Of a stretch of DNA of 17,704 nucleotides, positions 6,733-14,104 are shown piece after piece. The stretch's first letter is position 1. Each line of letters begins with the position of its first letter. Source of the DNA: Limnoraphis robusta CS-951 (GTDB lineage Bacteria > Cyanobacteriota > Cyanobacteriia > Cyanobacteriales > Microcoleaceae); NCBI RefSeq assembly GCF_000972705.2, contig NZ_LATL02000313.1, positions 1-17,704 on the forward strand, given 5' to 3'. The position numbers and the translations under genes are program-made. The notes under the pieces are model-generated. The model made no database searches. It was not told the origin of the DNA and worked only from the letters and a program-made list of their open reading frames with translations.

Positions 6733-7710
6733 ATGAAAGTCGGTATTCAGAAAAAAATTAACTTTGTATTAATCCTGTTAGGCCTTTCGTTTCCCTTGCT
6801 TTCTGCGAGTCCTGGCAACGCACAAAGCTGTTCAGAAGCAGAAATTCAAGCCAATATCGAAGAATTTGAAGAAGTTAATAGACTTTACGATCCTCCCTAT
6901 GGAAACGTTATCCGATGCGGAAAAAATGCAGTTAAACCTTTAATTGTTACGGTATTAGATCAAAACAGTAGCAGCAAAGTTCGCCGCATCGCTGCATTTG
7001 CTTTGACCACAATTAAAGACAGTTCACCCGAAACCATTGACGCTTTAATTCAAGTCGTTCAAGATCGACAGGAAGATGCAGATGTTCGCCGGGGTGTCGC
7101 CTTTACTTTGGGTCAAATTGGGGAAAATTCATCGGAAGTAATAAAAGCGTTAATTGGGGAAGTTGAAGACAAACAAAATAATGTGGGAGTTCGCAGTATG
7201 GCGGCTTTTGCATTAAGAGAAATGGGTCAAGGTTCGCCCGAAGACATTGAAACTTTGGTAAAAATTTTAGAGAATAAACAGGAGAATTCAGAAGTTCGGG
7301 TTTATGTGACGGGTGCGTTGAGGGCGATCGCGAAAAATTCCCCGGAAACGGTTGCAGTTTTTATTGACGTCCTCGAAGATCAACAGGATGATGTAGAAAT
7401 TCGCAGCCATGCGGCGACGGCGTTAACAGAAATGGGTCACAATTCATCAGAAGTTGTTAACGTTTTGGTTAACGTCGTTGAAGATAAAGGAGGAGATTTA
7501 GAACTTCGCAGCTATGTCGCCACCCTTTTAGAGGCGATTAGTTTTAATTTAATTGTAGAAGAAGATCGGATGCCCCGAGAAAAGTTAAAGCAATTAATTC
7601 AAGCACTACAGCCCGTTTTAGAGATTCAAGATGAGGAGTTATTATTACCGACACAGCTAAAAGATAATCTCTATACTTTGCAGTCGAGAGTTGAAAAAAA
7701 GAAAATATAA
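6733..7710 (+). CDS. Secreted HEAT-repeat protein
   Basis: This 325-residue protein starts with a signal peptide (MKVGIQKK, a hydrophobic stretch at about 11-24, likely cleavage near GNAQ/SC), so it is probably periplasmic. Two cysteines (33, 62) sit in the non-repeat N-terminal part. Six repeat starts (KVRR 82, DVRR 117, GVRS 152, EVRV 187, EIRS 222, ELRS 257) are exactly 35 residues apart, each followed by a two-helix HEAT-like unit with a conserved SPE/SSE turn. Such solenoids bind proteins; no partner can be named and no phycobilin-lyase catalytic residue is evident. I chose the ATG at 6733 because the signal peptide begins there, AGAGG precedes it, and the paralogous fragment at 8454 starts at the same place. 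An upstream TTG at 6646 lies in the MITE. Confidence 0.85.
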   Translation: MKVGIQKKINFVLILLGLSFPLLSASPGNAQSCSEAEIQANIEEFEEVNRLYDPPYGNVIRCGKNAVKPLIVTVLDQNSSSKVRRIAAFALTTIKDSSPETIDALIQVVQDRQEDADVRRGVAFTLGQIGENSSEVIKALIGEVEDKQNNVGVRSMAAFALREMGQGSPEDIETLVKILENKQENSEVRVYVTGALRAIAKNSPETVAVFIDVLEDQQDDVEIRSHAATALTEMGHNSSEVVNVLVNVVEDKGGDLELRSYVATLLEAISFNLIVEEDRMPREKLKQLIQALQPVLEIQDEELLLPTQLKDNLYTLQSRVEKKKI

Positions 7711-7747
7711 TTTCAGGGTGCTGCTGGAATATATGTCATTGCCCCTA

Positions 7748-8140
7748 TCAACCTTCTGTCTTAGAATTTAAGGCAACATAAGCCCTAACTTTCAGTAAAC
7801 CCATGAGAGAATCAAGCTGTTGGTAGAGGTCGAGTTCGCTTTTTTCTGTAGGAGTGAGAATCCCGTCTCTATTTTTTTGCAGCAGAGTTTGCAGACGAGT
7901 TTGGGAGGGGTTGGAGACTTTAAAGTTGATAATTTCTTCAGAGGTCGGGCGACTAATTAAAAAATCCAAAATTTCCTGATAGGTTGAGGGTGGAGTAAGG
8001 TTGAGTTGAGATAAATTGCTGTCTGATTGTTCGGGCAAACTTATTGCGATCAGACGAGTCAAAAGTTCAGAGAGTTGATTTTGAAATGGAGCTAACCGCA
8101 TGGCGAGTTCATCAGGGATATCGATGGTGATTTGTACCAT
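7748..8140 (-). CDS. Antitoxin-like small protein, no toxin partner visible
   Basis: This 130-residue protein has an N-terminal segment VQITIDIPDELAMRLAPFQNQL and a central stretch YQEILDFLISRPTSEEIINFKVS followed by LQTLLQKNRDGILTPTEKSELDLYQQLDSLMGLLKVRAY. This matches a cyanobacterial family I recall as many-copy, often sitting directly before an HNH endonuclease or similar partner and sometimes labelled antitoxin-like; the function is not established. Here only 37 bp separate its stop from the convergent HEAT gene stop, so no partner gene follows. No good Shine-Dalgarno sequence is seen before the ATG. Confidence 0.75.
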   Translation of the reverse strand: MVQITIDIPDELAMRLAPFQNQLSELLTRLIAISLPEQSDSNLSQLNLTPPSTYQEILDFLISRPTSEEIINFKVSNPSQTRLQTLLQKNRDGILTPTEKSELDLYQQLDSLMGLLKVRAYVALNSKTEG

Positions 8141-8182
8141 AGTTAAAAAATAATTGAAGTGGGTTAAAACTGACTCAAATTT

Positions 8183-8299
8183 TATACCAATTCTTTATGA
8201 AGCTGCATCTAATTAATCCCCCCGGCTTCGCCACCCCCCTTAACAAGGGGGGTTGGGGGGGATCATCAAAAGTTGCATGATTAGAAAGAAATTGTATTA
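8183..8299. repeat. G-tract element with imperfect inverted ends
   Basis: The left end (TATACCAATTCTTT, from 8184) resembles the inverted right end (TAATACAATTTCTTT, read back from 8299). The centre has C6 tracts at 8218-8223 and 8234-8239 facing G6/G7 tracts at 8247-8252 and 8255-8261, so it can fold into a strong nested hairpin. The right 34 bases recur at 172-205. It resembles the C/G-tract intergenic repeats widespread in cyanobacteria and is non-coding. Confidence 0.6.
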
Positions 8300-8345
8300 G
8301 CTAAATTTTAACAGAGTTCTATGGGCTACGGACTTAATCTTTTAG

Positions 8346-8495
8346 CGAACGATTTTAATCCCTTCCCATAACCCAATAAACTTGACCCCAACGAAACAGC
8401 GAGTATACTGTAAACACAACTAACTCTCCTAATCTCATCTCTGGGGGAACTCTATGGCTGCGGGTATCCAAAAACAAATTAACTTGGTCACATAA
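8346..8495 (+). pseudogene. Dead copy of the HEAT-gene promoter and start codon region
   Basis: Bases 8346-8409 line up without gaps with 6521-6584 (about 70 percent identical by hand count). Downstream an ATG at 8454 opens MAAGIQKQINLVT and stops at 8493-8495, against MKVGIQKKINFVL in the intact HEAT gene at 6733. Everything after that is missing, and 15 bases later a half element end (AACCCGCCCCTAC) appears, so the copy was probably cut by a rearrangement involving that repeat. It lacks the MITE found in the intact gene. Confidence 0.72.
8382..8409 (+). promoter_or_regulatory. Promoter remnant of the dead HEAT-gene copy
   Basis: TTGACC (8382-8387), 16 bases, TATACT (8404-8409). It is a better consensus match than the promoter of the intact paralogue and may still fire into a 13-codon frame and the repeats beyond. 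Whether any transcript is made cannot be read from sequence. Confidence 0.45.
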
Positions 8496-8510
8496 CTGAT
8501 CACTGTAATC

Positions 8511-8599
8511 AACCCGCCCCTACATTATTATCATAAAAACCCAGTTTCGCAAGAGTTACCGAGTTTTTGGGATATTTATAAAGAGAAAGCGGGTTTTTG
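8511..8599. repeat. Half GGGGCGGGTT-type end plus AAACCC-type repeats
   Basis: AACCCGCCCCTAC (8511-8523) is a single right end of the element family seen at 1476-1801 and 8919-8978; I find no matching left end within 100 bp upstream. It is followed by AAAAACCCAGTTT (8535-8547) and GCGGGTTTTT (8589-8598), typical cyanobacterial intergenic repeats. For the rubredoxin gene ending at 8615 on the minus strand, CCCA/TGGG followed by TTTTT (8571 down to 8535) is a weak terminator candidate. Confidence 0.45.
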
Positions 8600-8614
8600 A
8601 AGTATCTTTAAACA

Positions 8615-8776
8615 TTAATTCATCGGTTTAAAATCGTCTTTCCCCACCCCACAAACCGGACAAACCCAATCCTCGGGAATATCTTCAAATGCTGTTCCGG
8701 GTTCTACTCCTCCATCGGGATCGCCTGTTTCGGGATCGTAAACATAACCGCATACTGTACACTGATATTTTTTCAC
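8615..8776 (-). CDS. Rubredoxin (soluble, 53 aa)
   Basis: This small iron protein carries one electron on an iron bound by four cysteines. The 53-residue product has the two knuckles CTVCGY (Cys6, Cys9) and CPVCGV (Cys39, Cys42), the [18 protein letters not shown] segment and [11 protein letters not shown] typical of rubredoxins, and the usual full length. There is no C-terminal membrane helix, so it is not the membrane-anchored RubA form linked to photosystem assembly. The start is GTG at 8776: an in-frame TAA lies two codons upstream and there is no other start, with GGAG about 13 bases before it. It appears to be a single-gene unit; its electron partner is unknown. Confidence 0.93.
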   Translation of the reverse strand: MKKYQCTVCGYVYDPETGDPDGGVEPGTAFEDIPEDWVCPVCGVGKDDFKPMN

Positions 8777-8918
8777 GATTTAGTTAGTCTCCAGTGTTCT
8801 CCTCTCGAATAGAATATTAACAAAAACTCCTATTTTCCTCATCTTTCTAAGGGAATAAGTAAACTCTCAAAAATCAACAAATAATATGATGTCCGGTTGA
8901 TTAATTCTGTTATGAGGT

Positions 8919-8978
8919 GGGGCGGGTTTAGATCAATCTCGGAGTAGTAGTAAAGATCTTGACTGAACCCGCCCCTAC
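8919..8978. repeat. GGGGCGGGTT-ended element, copy 4
   Basis: GGGGCGGGTT (8919-8928) and AACCCGCCCCTAC (8966-8978) form terminal inverted repeats around a roughly 37-bp unrelated centre. The ends match the copies near 1476-1801 while the middle differs, which is what short non-autonomous elements or shared-end hairpins would show. Confidence 0.7.
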
Positions 8979-9019
8979 GAATTATTATTGATTAGTCGGA
9001 TATGATATAACCAGTTGAT

Positions 9020-9061
9020 CGTTGTGCTTGGGGGCGCTCATCCCAACAACGAGGGTTTTTT
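9020..9061 (+). terminator. Terminator-like hairpin, possible end of a small RNA
   Basis: CGTTG (9020-9024) plus TTGGG (9028-9032) pair with CCCAA plus CAACG (9042-9051), a 10-bp stem with a 3-base bulge, followed by a run of six T (9056-9061). In this orientation it serves no annotated gene: both neighbours, rubredoxin and MATE, are on the minus strand. A TATAAC at 9005-9010 lies just upstream. The stretch 8777-9094 otherwise holds only the repeat at 8919-8978. Confidence 0.45.
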
Positions 9062-9094
9062 ATTGAGCAATAATTATCCCTAGCTACTTAATTT

Positions 9095-10531
9095 TTATCG
9101 AGGCGTTTTATCTTGAACATCTGGAAGATGAATCGGGGGTTGGGTTGAGGGTAAAATCACCGGATGTTCTAAGGGATGAACAGCCTTCAAACTGCAAGAT
9201 CGACGAGTCCAAATAATTGCGGTTAAACCAACAATTAAATTAGACACACAAGCAGCCGCGAAAATCCCATTCAAGCCAAATAACCAATTGCCTAAATAGG
9301 CTAACGGTACATATAATACCACCATTCGAGAGAGCGTTAATACTACAGCCGGAAAGGGTTTTCCGAGGGCGTTAAATGCAGCACAAGCCGCTAAGAAAAT
9401 CCCTAGAGTTCCATAACTGATGGGTACAATCGTTAGATAACGAGTAGCAGTATTAACAACTTCCGGGTTCGTGTCAAATATTCTGATGACTTGTGATGAA
9501 GTGGCGAAAAGAATCACCGCAACAAAAACCCCGAAACCGATACAAAATAAATAAGATAAATGTAAAGAACGATGGACTCGTCCATAGAGTTTTGCACCCC
9601 AATTTTGACCGACAAACGGCCCAATCGTGCTAGAAAGTGCCATAAACACAATCATCGCAAATGATTCAATCCGAGAAGAAATCCCAAATCCTGCAACGGT
9701 TTCAGGACTATAACTGGCTAATAAACTGGTGATAATCCCAATCGAAATTGGTGTGATCATATTGGTCGAAGCCGCAGGTAAACCCACATATAAAATCTCT
9801 TTCCAACAGTCCCAAAAATTTCTCAGACAGCTTAAACTCCAAAGAATCATCCGTTCTCGAAAATGGAGAATCATTAAAGAAGTAATGAACGTCAGAGAAC
9901 GACCAATGACTGTCGCGATCGCTGCCCCTTTTAAACCCATCGCAGGAATGAACCCCCAACCAAAAATAAACAAAGGATCTAAACCAACGTTCATTAAGGC
10001 GGCAAAGGTCATAATTAGACTGGGAATAGTGGTATCTCCGGCTGCACGAAGCGCACTATTTCCCACCATTGGAACGACGAGAAAAATCATGCCGGGATAC
10101 CAAATTTTCATATATTCCCGAATGTAGGGAATGACTTCAGGACTCGCCCCTAAAAGTTTAAATAAAGGGTCAATTGTTGCGAGTCCAATCAGAATAACAA
10201 TACCAACAATAAACAGAGATAATGTTAGACTATTTGTAGTTAATCGTTGAACTCGATCGCGATCGCCTTCACCAATGGCGCGAGAAATCACCGAAGCCGC
10301 CCCGGTTCCCAGTCCGATCGCCAAGCTTCCCATGACCATGAAAACAGGAAAAGCAAAACTCATCGCCGCGAGTTGGGGGGTTCCCAGTTTACCCACGAAA
10401 TAAGTATCAGCCAGGTCAAACGCAATGACCGAAAAAACGCCCCAAACCATTGGTAAAGTGAGGGCGATGAGTTTGAGTCCGACAGAACCTTCTGTTAAGT
10501 TGTATTTGCGAGTGGGGGTTGATGGGGACAT
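9095..10531 (-). CDS. MATE-family efflux transporter
   Basis: This 478-residue inner-membrane protein has about twelve hydrophobic helices in two similar halves, as expected for MATE transporters, which export organic cations or drugs using a Na+ or H+ gradient. Typical segments are LTLPMVWGVFSVIAFDLADTYFVGKLGTPQLAA near the start (about 23-57), AIGLGTGAASVISRAIGEG (about 76-94), ALRAAGDTTIPS (about 160-171) and GQNWGAKLYGRVHRS after the midpoint (about 311-325). The soluble C-terminal tail (about 447-478) is proline-rich and unusual only in sequence. The substrate cannot be deduced. It is transcribed away from cphB across a 361-bp gap. Confidence 0.92.
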   Translation of the reverse strand: MSPSTPTRKYNLTEGSVGLKLIALTLPMVWGVFSVIAFDLADTYFVGKLGTPQLAAMSFAFPVFMVMGSLAIGLGTGAASVISRAIGEGDRDRVQRLTTNSLTLSLFIVGIVILIGLATIDPLFKLLGASPEVIPYIREYMKIWYPGMIFLVVPMVGNSALRAAGDTTIPSLIMTFAALMNVGLDPLFIFGWGFIPAMGLKGAAIATVIGRSLTFITSLMILHFRERMILWSLSCLRNFWDCWKEILYVGLPAASTNMITPISIGIITSLLASYSPETVAGFGISSRIESFAMIVFMALSSTIGPFVGQNWGAKLYGRVHRSLHLSYLFCIGFGVFVAVILFATSSQVIRIFDTNPEVVNTATRYLTIVPISYGTLGIFLAACAAFNALGKPFPAVVLTLSRMVVLYVPLAYLGNWLFGLNGIFAAACVSNLIVGLTAIIWTRRSCSLKAVHPLEHPVILPSTQPPIHLPDVQDKTPR

Positions 10532-10892
10532 GAATCTGATTTGAGAGAGTGGGAGAGGCTTAGAAATGCGCCGTCATCAGTTAATATAACTGCGATCGCA
10601 GTTATTTGGCATTAATACTCAGTGAACACCCCTGAGAATCTCTATATTTTTTTCCTAAGATAGATGACAAAAGTATAAGTTTGTGTATATTTTAAAAGCC
10701 AGTGATCGCCTTAGCATTGACATTAAAATAGACCTATTTTTGAGCAGATCTGTTCGATTTAAAGCCCTTAACTGTTATCTATCTTTCGGTAAAACGACGG
10801 CTTTAATTTCTATCTTAAGAAGGTTAATTAAAGGGCATCATTCGTGTTCAAATTAGAGATTATGCCTCATCTGGGCAGAATAGGAGTTTTGT
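10532..10892. other. Divergent intergenic region MATE / cphB
   Basis: No gene is supported. It contains the palindrome at 10586-10605 and a possible hairpin TTAAAGCC (10759-10766) with GGCTTTAA (10799-10806), loop 32, in the leader of cphB. I could not pick out a convincing pair of -35/-10 boxes for either gene. Confidence 0.5.
10586..10605. promoter_or_regulatory. 20-bp perfect palindrome centred on a HIP1-type core
   Basis: ATAACTGCGA (10586-10595) is followed directly by its exact inverse to 10605; the centre contains GCGATCGC. It sits 55 bases upstream of the MATE start codon in the divergent MATE-cphB gap. HIP1 octamers are common and of unclear role in cyanobacteria, but 6 extra matching bases on each side make this one worth noting as a possible operator. 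Confidence 0.4.
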
Positions 10893-11738
10893 ATGACATC
10901 GAATCAACATCAGGGACAATTGGTAATTATTGGCGGAGCGGAAGATCGAGACGGCGAATGCAAAATTTTACGAGAATTTGTGCGTTGTGCAGGTGGAATG
11001 GAAGCCAAAATTGTCGTGATGACGGTAGCCACTGAATTACCCCGAGAAGTGGGAGATGACTACATTCGAGTTTTTGAACGCTTGGGAATCCAAAATATTC
11101 GGATTATTGATACCATTCAACGAGAAGATGCAGAAACTTCGACAGCATTAGAAGCGATTAACAATGCGACAGGAGTCTTTTTTACAGGCGGTGATCAAGC
11201 GCGAATTACCGAAATTCTCAAAGATACTGCTTTGCATCAAGCCTTATTAAAAAGATACACCGAAGGCTTAGTCGTTGGGGGAACCAGTGCGGGTGCAAGT
11301 ATGATGTCTACGAACATGATTTTAGAAGGAGAAGGACAGACTCATCCTCGTATTGAAATTGTCGAAATGGAACAAGGAATGAGCTTTTTTCCCGAAGCCG
11401 TTATTGACCAACATTTTGCTCAACGCGGACGTTTAGGACGCTTATTAACTGCGGTGGCGCGTCATCCTGATTTAATTGGCATAGGGATTGATGAAAATAC
11501 CGCTATTGTGGTGCGAGATCATCAATTTTATGTGGTTGGGGATGGCAGTTGTACCATTGTAGATTTAAGTGAAATCACCCATAATAACATCGGACAACTG
11601 TTAAGAGATGAAGGTTTGGCTTTGTCTGGCGTTAAGCTTCATATTCTACCGGAAGGATACAAGTTTGATCTTCACAACCGACAAACTGTAACCGGAAACG
11701 AACCTGTTAACACTCCCGAAATGGCAATTATGAGTTAA
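10893..11738 (+). CDS. cphB: Cyanophycinase
   Basis: This cytoplasmic serine-type exopeptidase cuts cyanophycin, the Asp-Arg nitrogen store, into beta-Asp-Arg dipeptides. The 281 residues and the active-site positions fit the Synechocystis enzyme as I recall it: nucleophile Ser132 in GGTSAGAS, His174 in IDQHFAQRGR, and Glu201 in GIGIDENTA. The substrate-binding Asp172, Arg178, Arg180 and Arg183 are also there. The start is set by AGGAG six bases before the ATG. In many cyanobacteria cphB is directly followed by the cyanophycin synthetase gene cphA; here a convergent manganese catalase gene follows instead, so cphA must be elsewhere or absent. Confidence 0.96.
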   Translation: MTSNQHQGQLVIIGGAEDRDGECKILREFVRCAGGMEAKIVVMTVATELPREVGDDYIRVFERLGIQNIRIIDTIQREDAETSTALEAINNATGVFFTGGDQARITEILKDTALHQALLKRYTEGLVVGGTSAGASMMSTNMILEGEGQTHPRIEIVEMEQGMSFFPEAVIDQHFAQRGRLGRLLTAVARHPDLIGIGIDENTAIVVRDHQFYVVGDGSCTIVDLSEITHNNIGQLLRDEGLALSGVKLHILPEGYKFDLHNRQTVTGNEPVNTPEMAIMS

Positions 11739-11798
11739 GACAAAAAGGCGCAAGTTAAACGATAAGGGCGCCAACCGCAGCGCCCCTACTCCTTGTCT
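11738..11798. terminator. Shared hairpin between convergent cphB and Mn-catalase genes
   Basis: GGGCGC (11766-11771) and GCGCCC (11780-11785) form a 6-bp GC stem; AGACAA plus GG (11738-11748, three extra A) faces CC plus TTGTCT (11791-11798), so the whole gap folds into one long arm. It would act on both genes. The GGGCGC-GCGCCCCTAC core resembles a repeat common in cyanobacteria. Confidence 0.55.
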
Positions 11799-11799
11799 A

Positions 11800-12495
11800 T
11801 TATCGTTGAGTTTTTTGTGGCATCGGATCAGCAATATAGCGGAAATTCTCATCAGAATTCCATGGACCGCGATGATCTTCTCCGTTGGTTGATAAGTTAT
11901 AGTAAATATCAACCGTTTCATCGGGTTGAACATTTCCGAAGAAGGGTTCGGTGAGTTTACCCATTGAATCTAATGCTTTCATAAACATTTTCGTATGGGA
12001 AATCTCTCGAGTCAATAAATGAACTAAAGTTTCTTTCGTTTGCTGATCGGGTGCAACTTGAATTAACGCTTCATAGGTTTGACGCGCACCTGCTTCGGCT
12101 GCAATATCCGCTCTCAAATCTCGGACAACATCGCCCCCTTCGTTTAAATAAGCGGCTGTCCAAGCTTGTCCTTGAGAGTCTAGAAAATGAGGCCCTTTAC
12201 CGCGTACTGCAAATAATGTACTCTGAAAGGCTTCAGTTTGATCAACATTTCGAGTATGATTTTCAATCAGTCGGCCAACCATTTCTAAATGGCTAAATTC
12301 CTCAATGGCGATATCTTGCAACATATCCCGAATTCCAGGATGATCGGTATGAAAAGACTGTACCCAATATTGTAATGCTGCCGAAAGTTCACCTGTCGCG
12401 CCGCCAAATTGTTCTAAAAGAAGTTGAGCATAACGAGGGTTCGGCTCATCAATCTTGACATCTTTGGTAATTACTTCTTTTTTATGAAAAAACAT
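11800..12495 (-). CDS. Manganese catalase (non-haem)
   Basis: This ferritin-like di-manganese enzyme splits hydrogen peroxide to water and oxygen. The 231-residue protein has the expected ligand pattern: Glu36 (TGELSAALQYW), Glu66 and His69 (IAIEEFSHLEM), Glu134 (IAAEAGARQ) and His167 (REISHTKMF); the 33-residue spacing of the last pair equals that of the Lactobacillus plantarum enzyme (148 and 181). The segment ending GPHFLDSQGQAW (about 102-112) is also typical. AGGAG lies about 10 bases before the ATG. It is cytoplasmic, with no signal peptide. It appears to be transcribed alone, facing cphB. Confidence 0.93.
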   Translation of the reverse strand: MFFHKKEVITKDVKIDEPNPRYAQLLLEQFGGATGELSAALQYWVQSFHTDHPGIRDMLQDIAIEEFSHLEMVGRLIENHTRNVDQTEAFQSTLFAVRGKGPHFLDSQGQAWTAAYLNEGGDVVRDLRADIAAEAGARQTYEALIQVAPDQQTKETLVHLLTREISHTKMFMKALDSMGKLTEPFFGNVQPDETVDIYYNLSTNGEDHRGPWNSDENFRYIADPMPQKTQR

Positions 12496-12951
12496 TCAGT
12501 GTTGCTCCTGCTTTGGTAATCTCTAACAGACAATAAGTTCGCGAAAGCAAAAATTAAGTTTTTATTTTTGCTCTTTCCGTATCTTAGAAACTTCCCGATC
12601 AAATGACCTTGATCTAAAGAGAGACTCTGATTAAATTTCAAATCTATCGAACTATTCCGCTTGCCATAAATATGATGATTTACTCATTTGATTGAGCCGA
12701 TTAAAATTTAGAGAGTTTTTAGGGTTTTGGAAAATCTCTTTCAGAGTTTAACCGTTAAATCTCTATCTTTAGATAGATGAAAAATAGCCAAGTTCTAATA
12801 ACCGTCTATATAACCCTGTATTGTTTTTTTCGGATTCTCCTTTGAACTAGAGATCCAACCTCCGTCAGTCTTGTCAATCTATAAAATACCGTTTAGAATA
12901 AATAGGATTTTTGGGGTATGAATTGGAAAACCTAGTGCTAAATAATCTTTG
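12496..12951. other. Divergent intergenic region Mn-catalase / DUF389
   Basis: No gene is supported. Near the catalase side, AGCAAAAA (12546-12553) and TTTTTGCT (12565-12572) form an 8-bp stem and GATCAA (12597-12602) and TTGATC (12609-12614) a 6+6 inverted repeat with a 6-base gap, either of which could be a protein site or RNA structure. Near the other side is the promoter candidate at 12871-12899. The rest is AT-rich without clear features. Confidence 0.45.
12871..12899 (+). promoter_or_regulatory. Candidate promoter of the DUF389 gene
   Basis: TTGTCA (12871-12876), a 17-base spacer and TAGAAT (12894-12899) give a good sigma70-like match, placing the transcript start about 45 bases before the ATG at 12952. 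Confidence 0.45.
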
Positions 12952-13953
12952 ATGCGAAAAAACTATAAACTGATTAAAGATGTAGATTTTTCCTTAGAAT
13001 CTGTCCCATTTATGAAACTAAGAGAATCTCTATTAACTGATGCAAAATTAACTCAAAACTATTTGGTTTTAACCATTAGTTCTTGCTTGATTGCTACACT
13101 AGGTTTACTCATTAATAGTGCAGCAGTTATCATTGGTGCGATGATTATCGCACCGCTAATGTTACCCTTAAGAGGAATGTCTTTTGCCACTTTAGAGGGT
13201 GATTTAAAACTCCTGCGTTTGAGTGGTAAATCGATTATTGTTGGAACTCTAATTTCCCTATTATTTTCTGGGTTTGCTGGTCTAATTATTCGGATTCCTG
13301 AATTTGGTTCAGAAATTTTATCCCGAACACAACCGACCTTAATAGATCTGTTGATTGCGATTGTCGCCGGAGGGGTTAGCGGCTATGCAAAAATTCGTCC
13401 CAAAGTGGGAGATGCCCTTCCAGGAACCGCAATTGCAGTGGCATTAATGCCGCCGATTTGTGTAGTTGGAATTGCAATTTCTCAGGGAACATGGGATGCT
13501 GCTTTAGGAGCGAGTTTGTTGTATATCACGAACTTAATCGGGATTAATCTCGCTTGTTTAGTCGTCTATGTTGTAGCCGGATACGCCAGAAGTAGCGAGT
13601 TAGCCCGAACCCTGTCTTGGGGTGTTTCTTTATTCCTAATAATGATGCTAGTCATTCCGCTAGGAATTCGTTTTTTTCAACTGGTGAATCATGCCCAAAT
13701 TAATAACTCAATCCGAGAAATATTAGTGACTCGTTCCCTCGTAGATCGACCCGATGTTGAAGTCGAGCGTGTCAGTATTAGCTGGCGTAGAAAACCCCCA
13801 ACTGTTTTGGTCACGGCTCGATCAACCGATGCCATAACTCCCGAAGAAGTCGCCCTGATTGAAGAACTTCTTAAGCAAGAATTAACATTATCTTTAAAAG
13901 TGATATTTGATGTTACCCCGGCTCGACTGGTAGAATCTACTCAGCAACAATAG
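12952..13953 (+). CDS. DUF389 family integral membrane protein
   Basis: This 333-residue protein belongs to the DUF389 (TIGR00341-like) family of unknown function. The signature INSAAVIIGAMIIAPLMLPLRG (about 56-77 in the protein from this ATG) is clear, followed by further helices including IVAGGVSGYAKIRPK, LPGTAIAVALMPPICVVGIAIS and GASLLYITNLIGINLACLVVYVV; about six to seven membrane segments, then a soluble C-terminal domain (about 245-333) with alternating strands and helices. ATG at 12952 is preferred over the adjacent TTG; no Shine-Dalgarno sequence is seen. The ATPase gene follows 151 bp later on the same strand, but no evidence ties the two. Confidence 0.88.
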   Translation: MRKNYKLIKDVDFSLESVPFMKLRESLLTDAKLTQNYLVLTISSCLIATLGLLINSAAVIIGAMIIAPLMLPLRGMSFATLEGDLKLLRLSGKSIIVGTLISLLFSGFAGLIIRIPEFGSEILSRTQPTLIDLLIAIVAGGVSGYAKIRPKVGDALPGTAIAVALMPPICVVGIAISQGTWDAALGASLLYITNLIGINLACLVVYVVAGYARSSELARTLSWGVSLFLIMMLVIPLGIRFFQLVNHAQINNSIREILVTRSLVDRPDVEVERVSISWRRKPPTVLVTARSTDAITPEEVALIEELLKQELTLSLKVIFDVTPARLVESTQQQ

Positions 13954-14104
13954 GTTTTTACTTAAAAAAAAATGATGTTTTAACTCTAAGATTAAGTTCT
14001 TCGCTAAAATCAAGAATAAGCAAAGACATTTATCCCTTGATTCGGACTTGGGTACGGGCAGGTTTGTAAACTTCCTATAGTGATTTGGTAGCTTTTAACT
14101 CCTC

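Noticed and set aside
8218..8261. G-quadruplex in the C/G-tract repeat
   Set aside because: Only two G runs occur on one strand; facing C tracts make a hairpin more likely.
9708..10456. Open frames in and opposite the MATE gene
   Set aside because: They overlap a complete MATE coding frame with intact family motifs and have no recognisable domains or ribosome sites.
11646..11933. Minus-strand frame spanning the cphB 3' end and the catalase 3' end
   Set aside because: It crosses the terminator hairpin and overlaps two well-supported genes.
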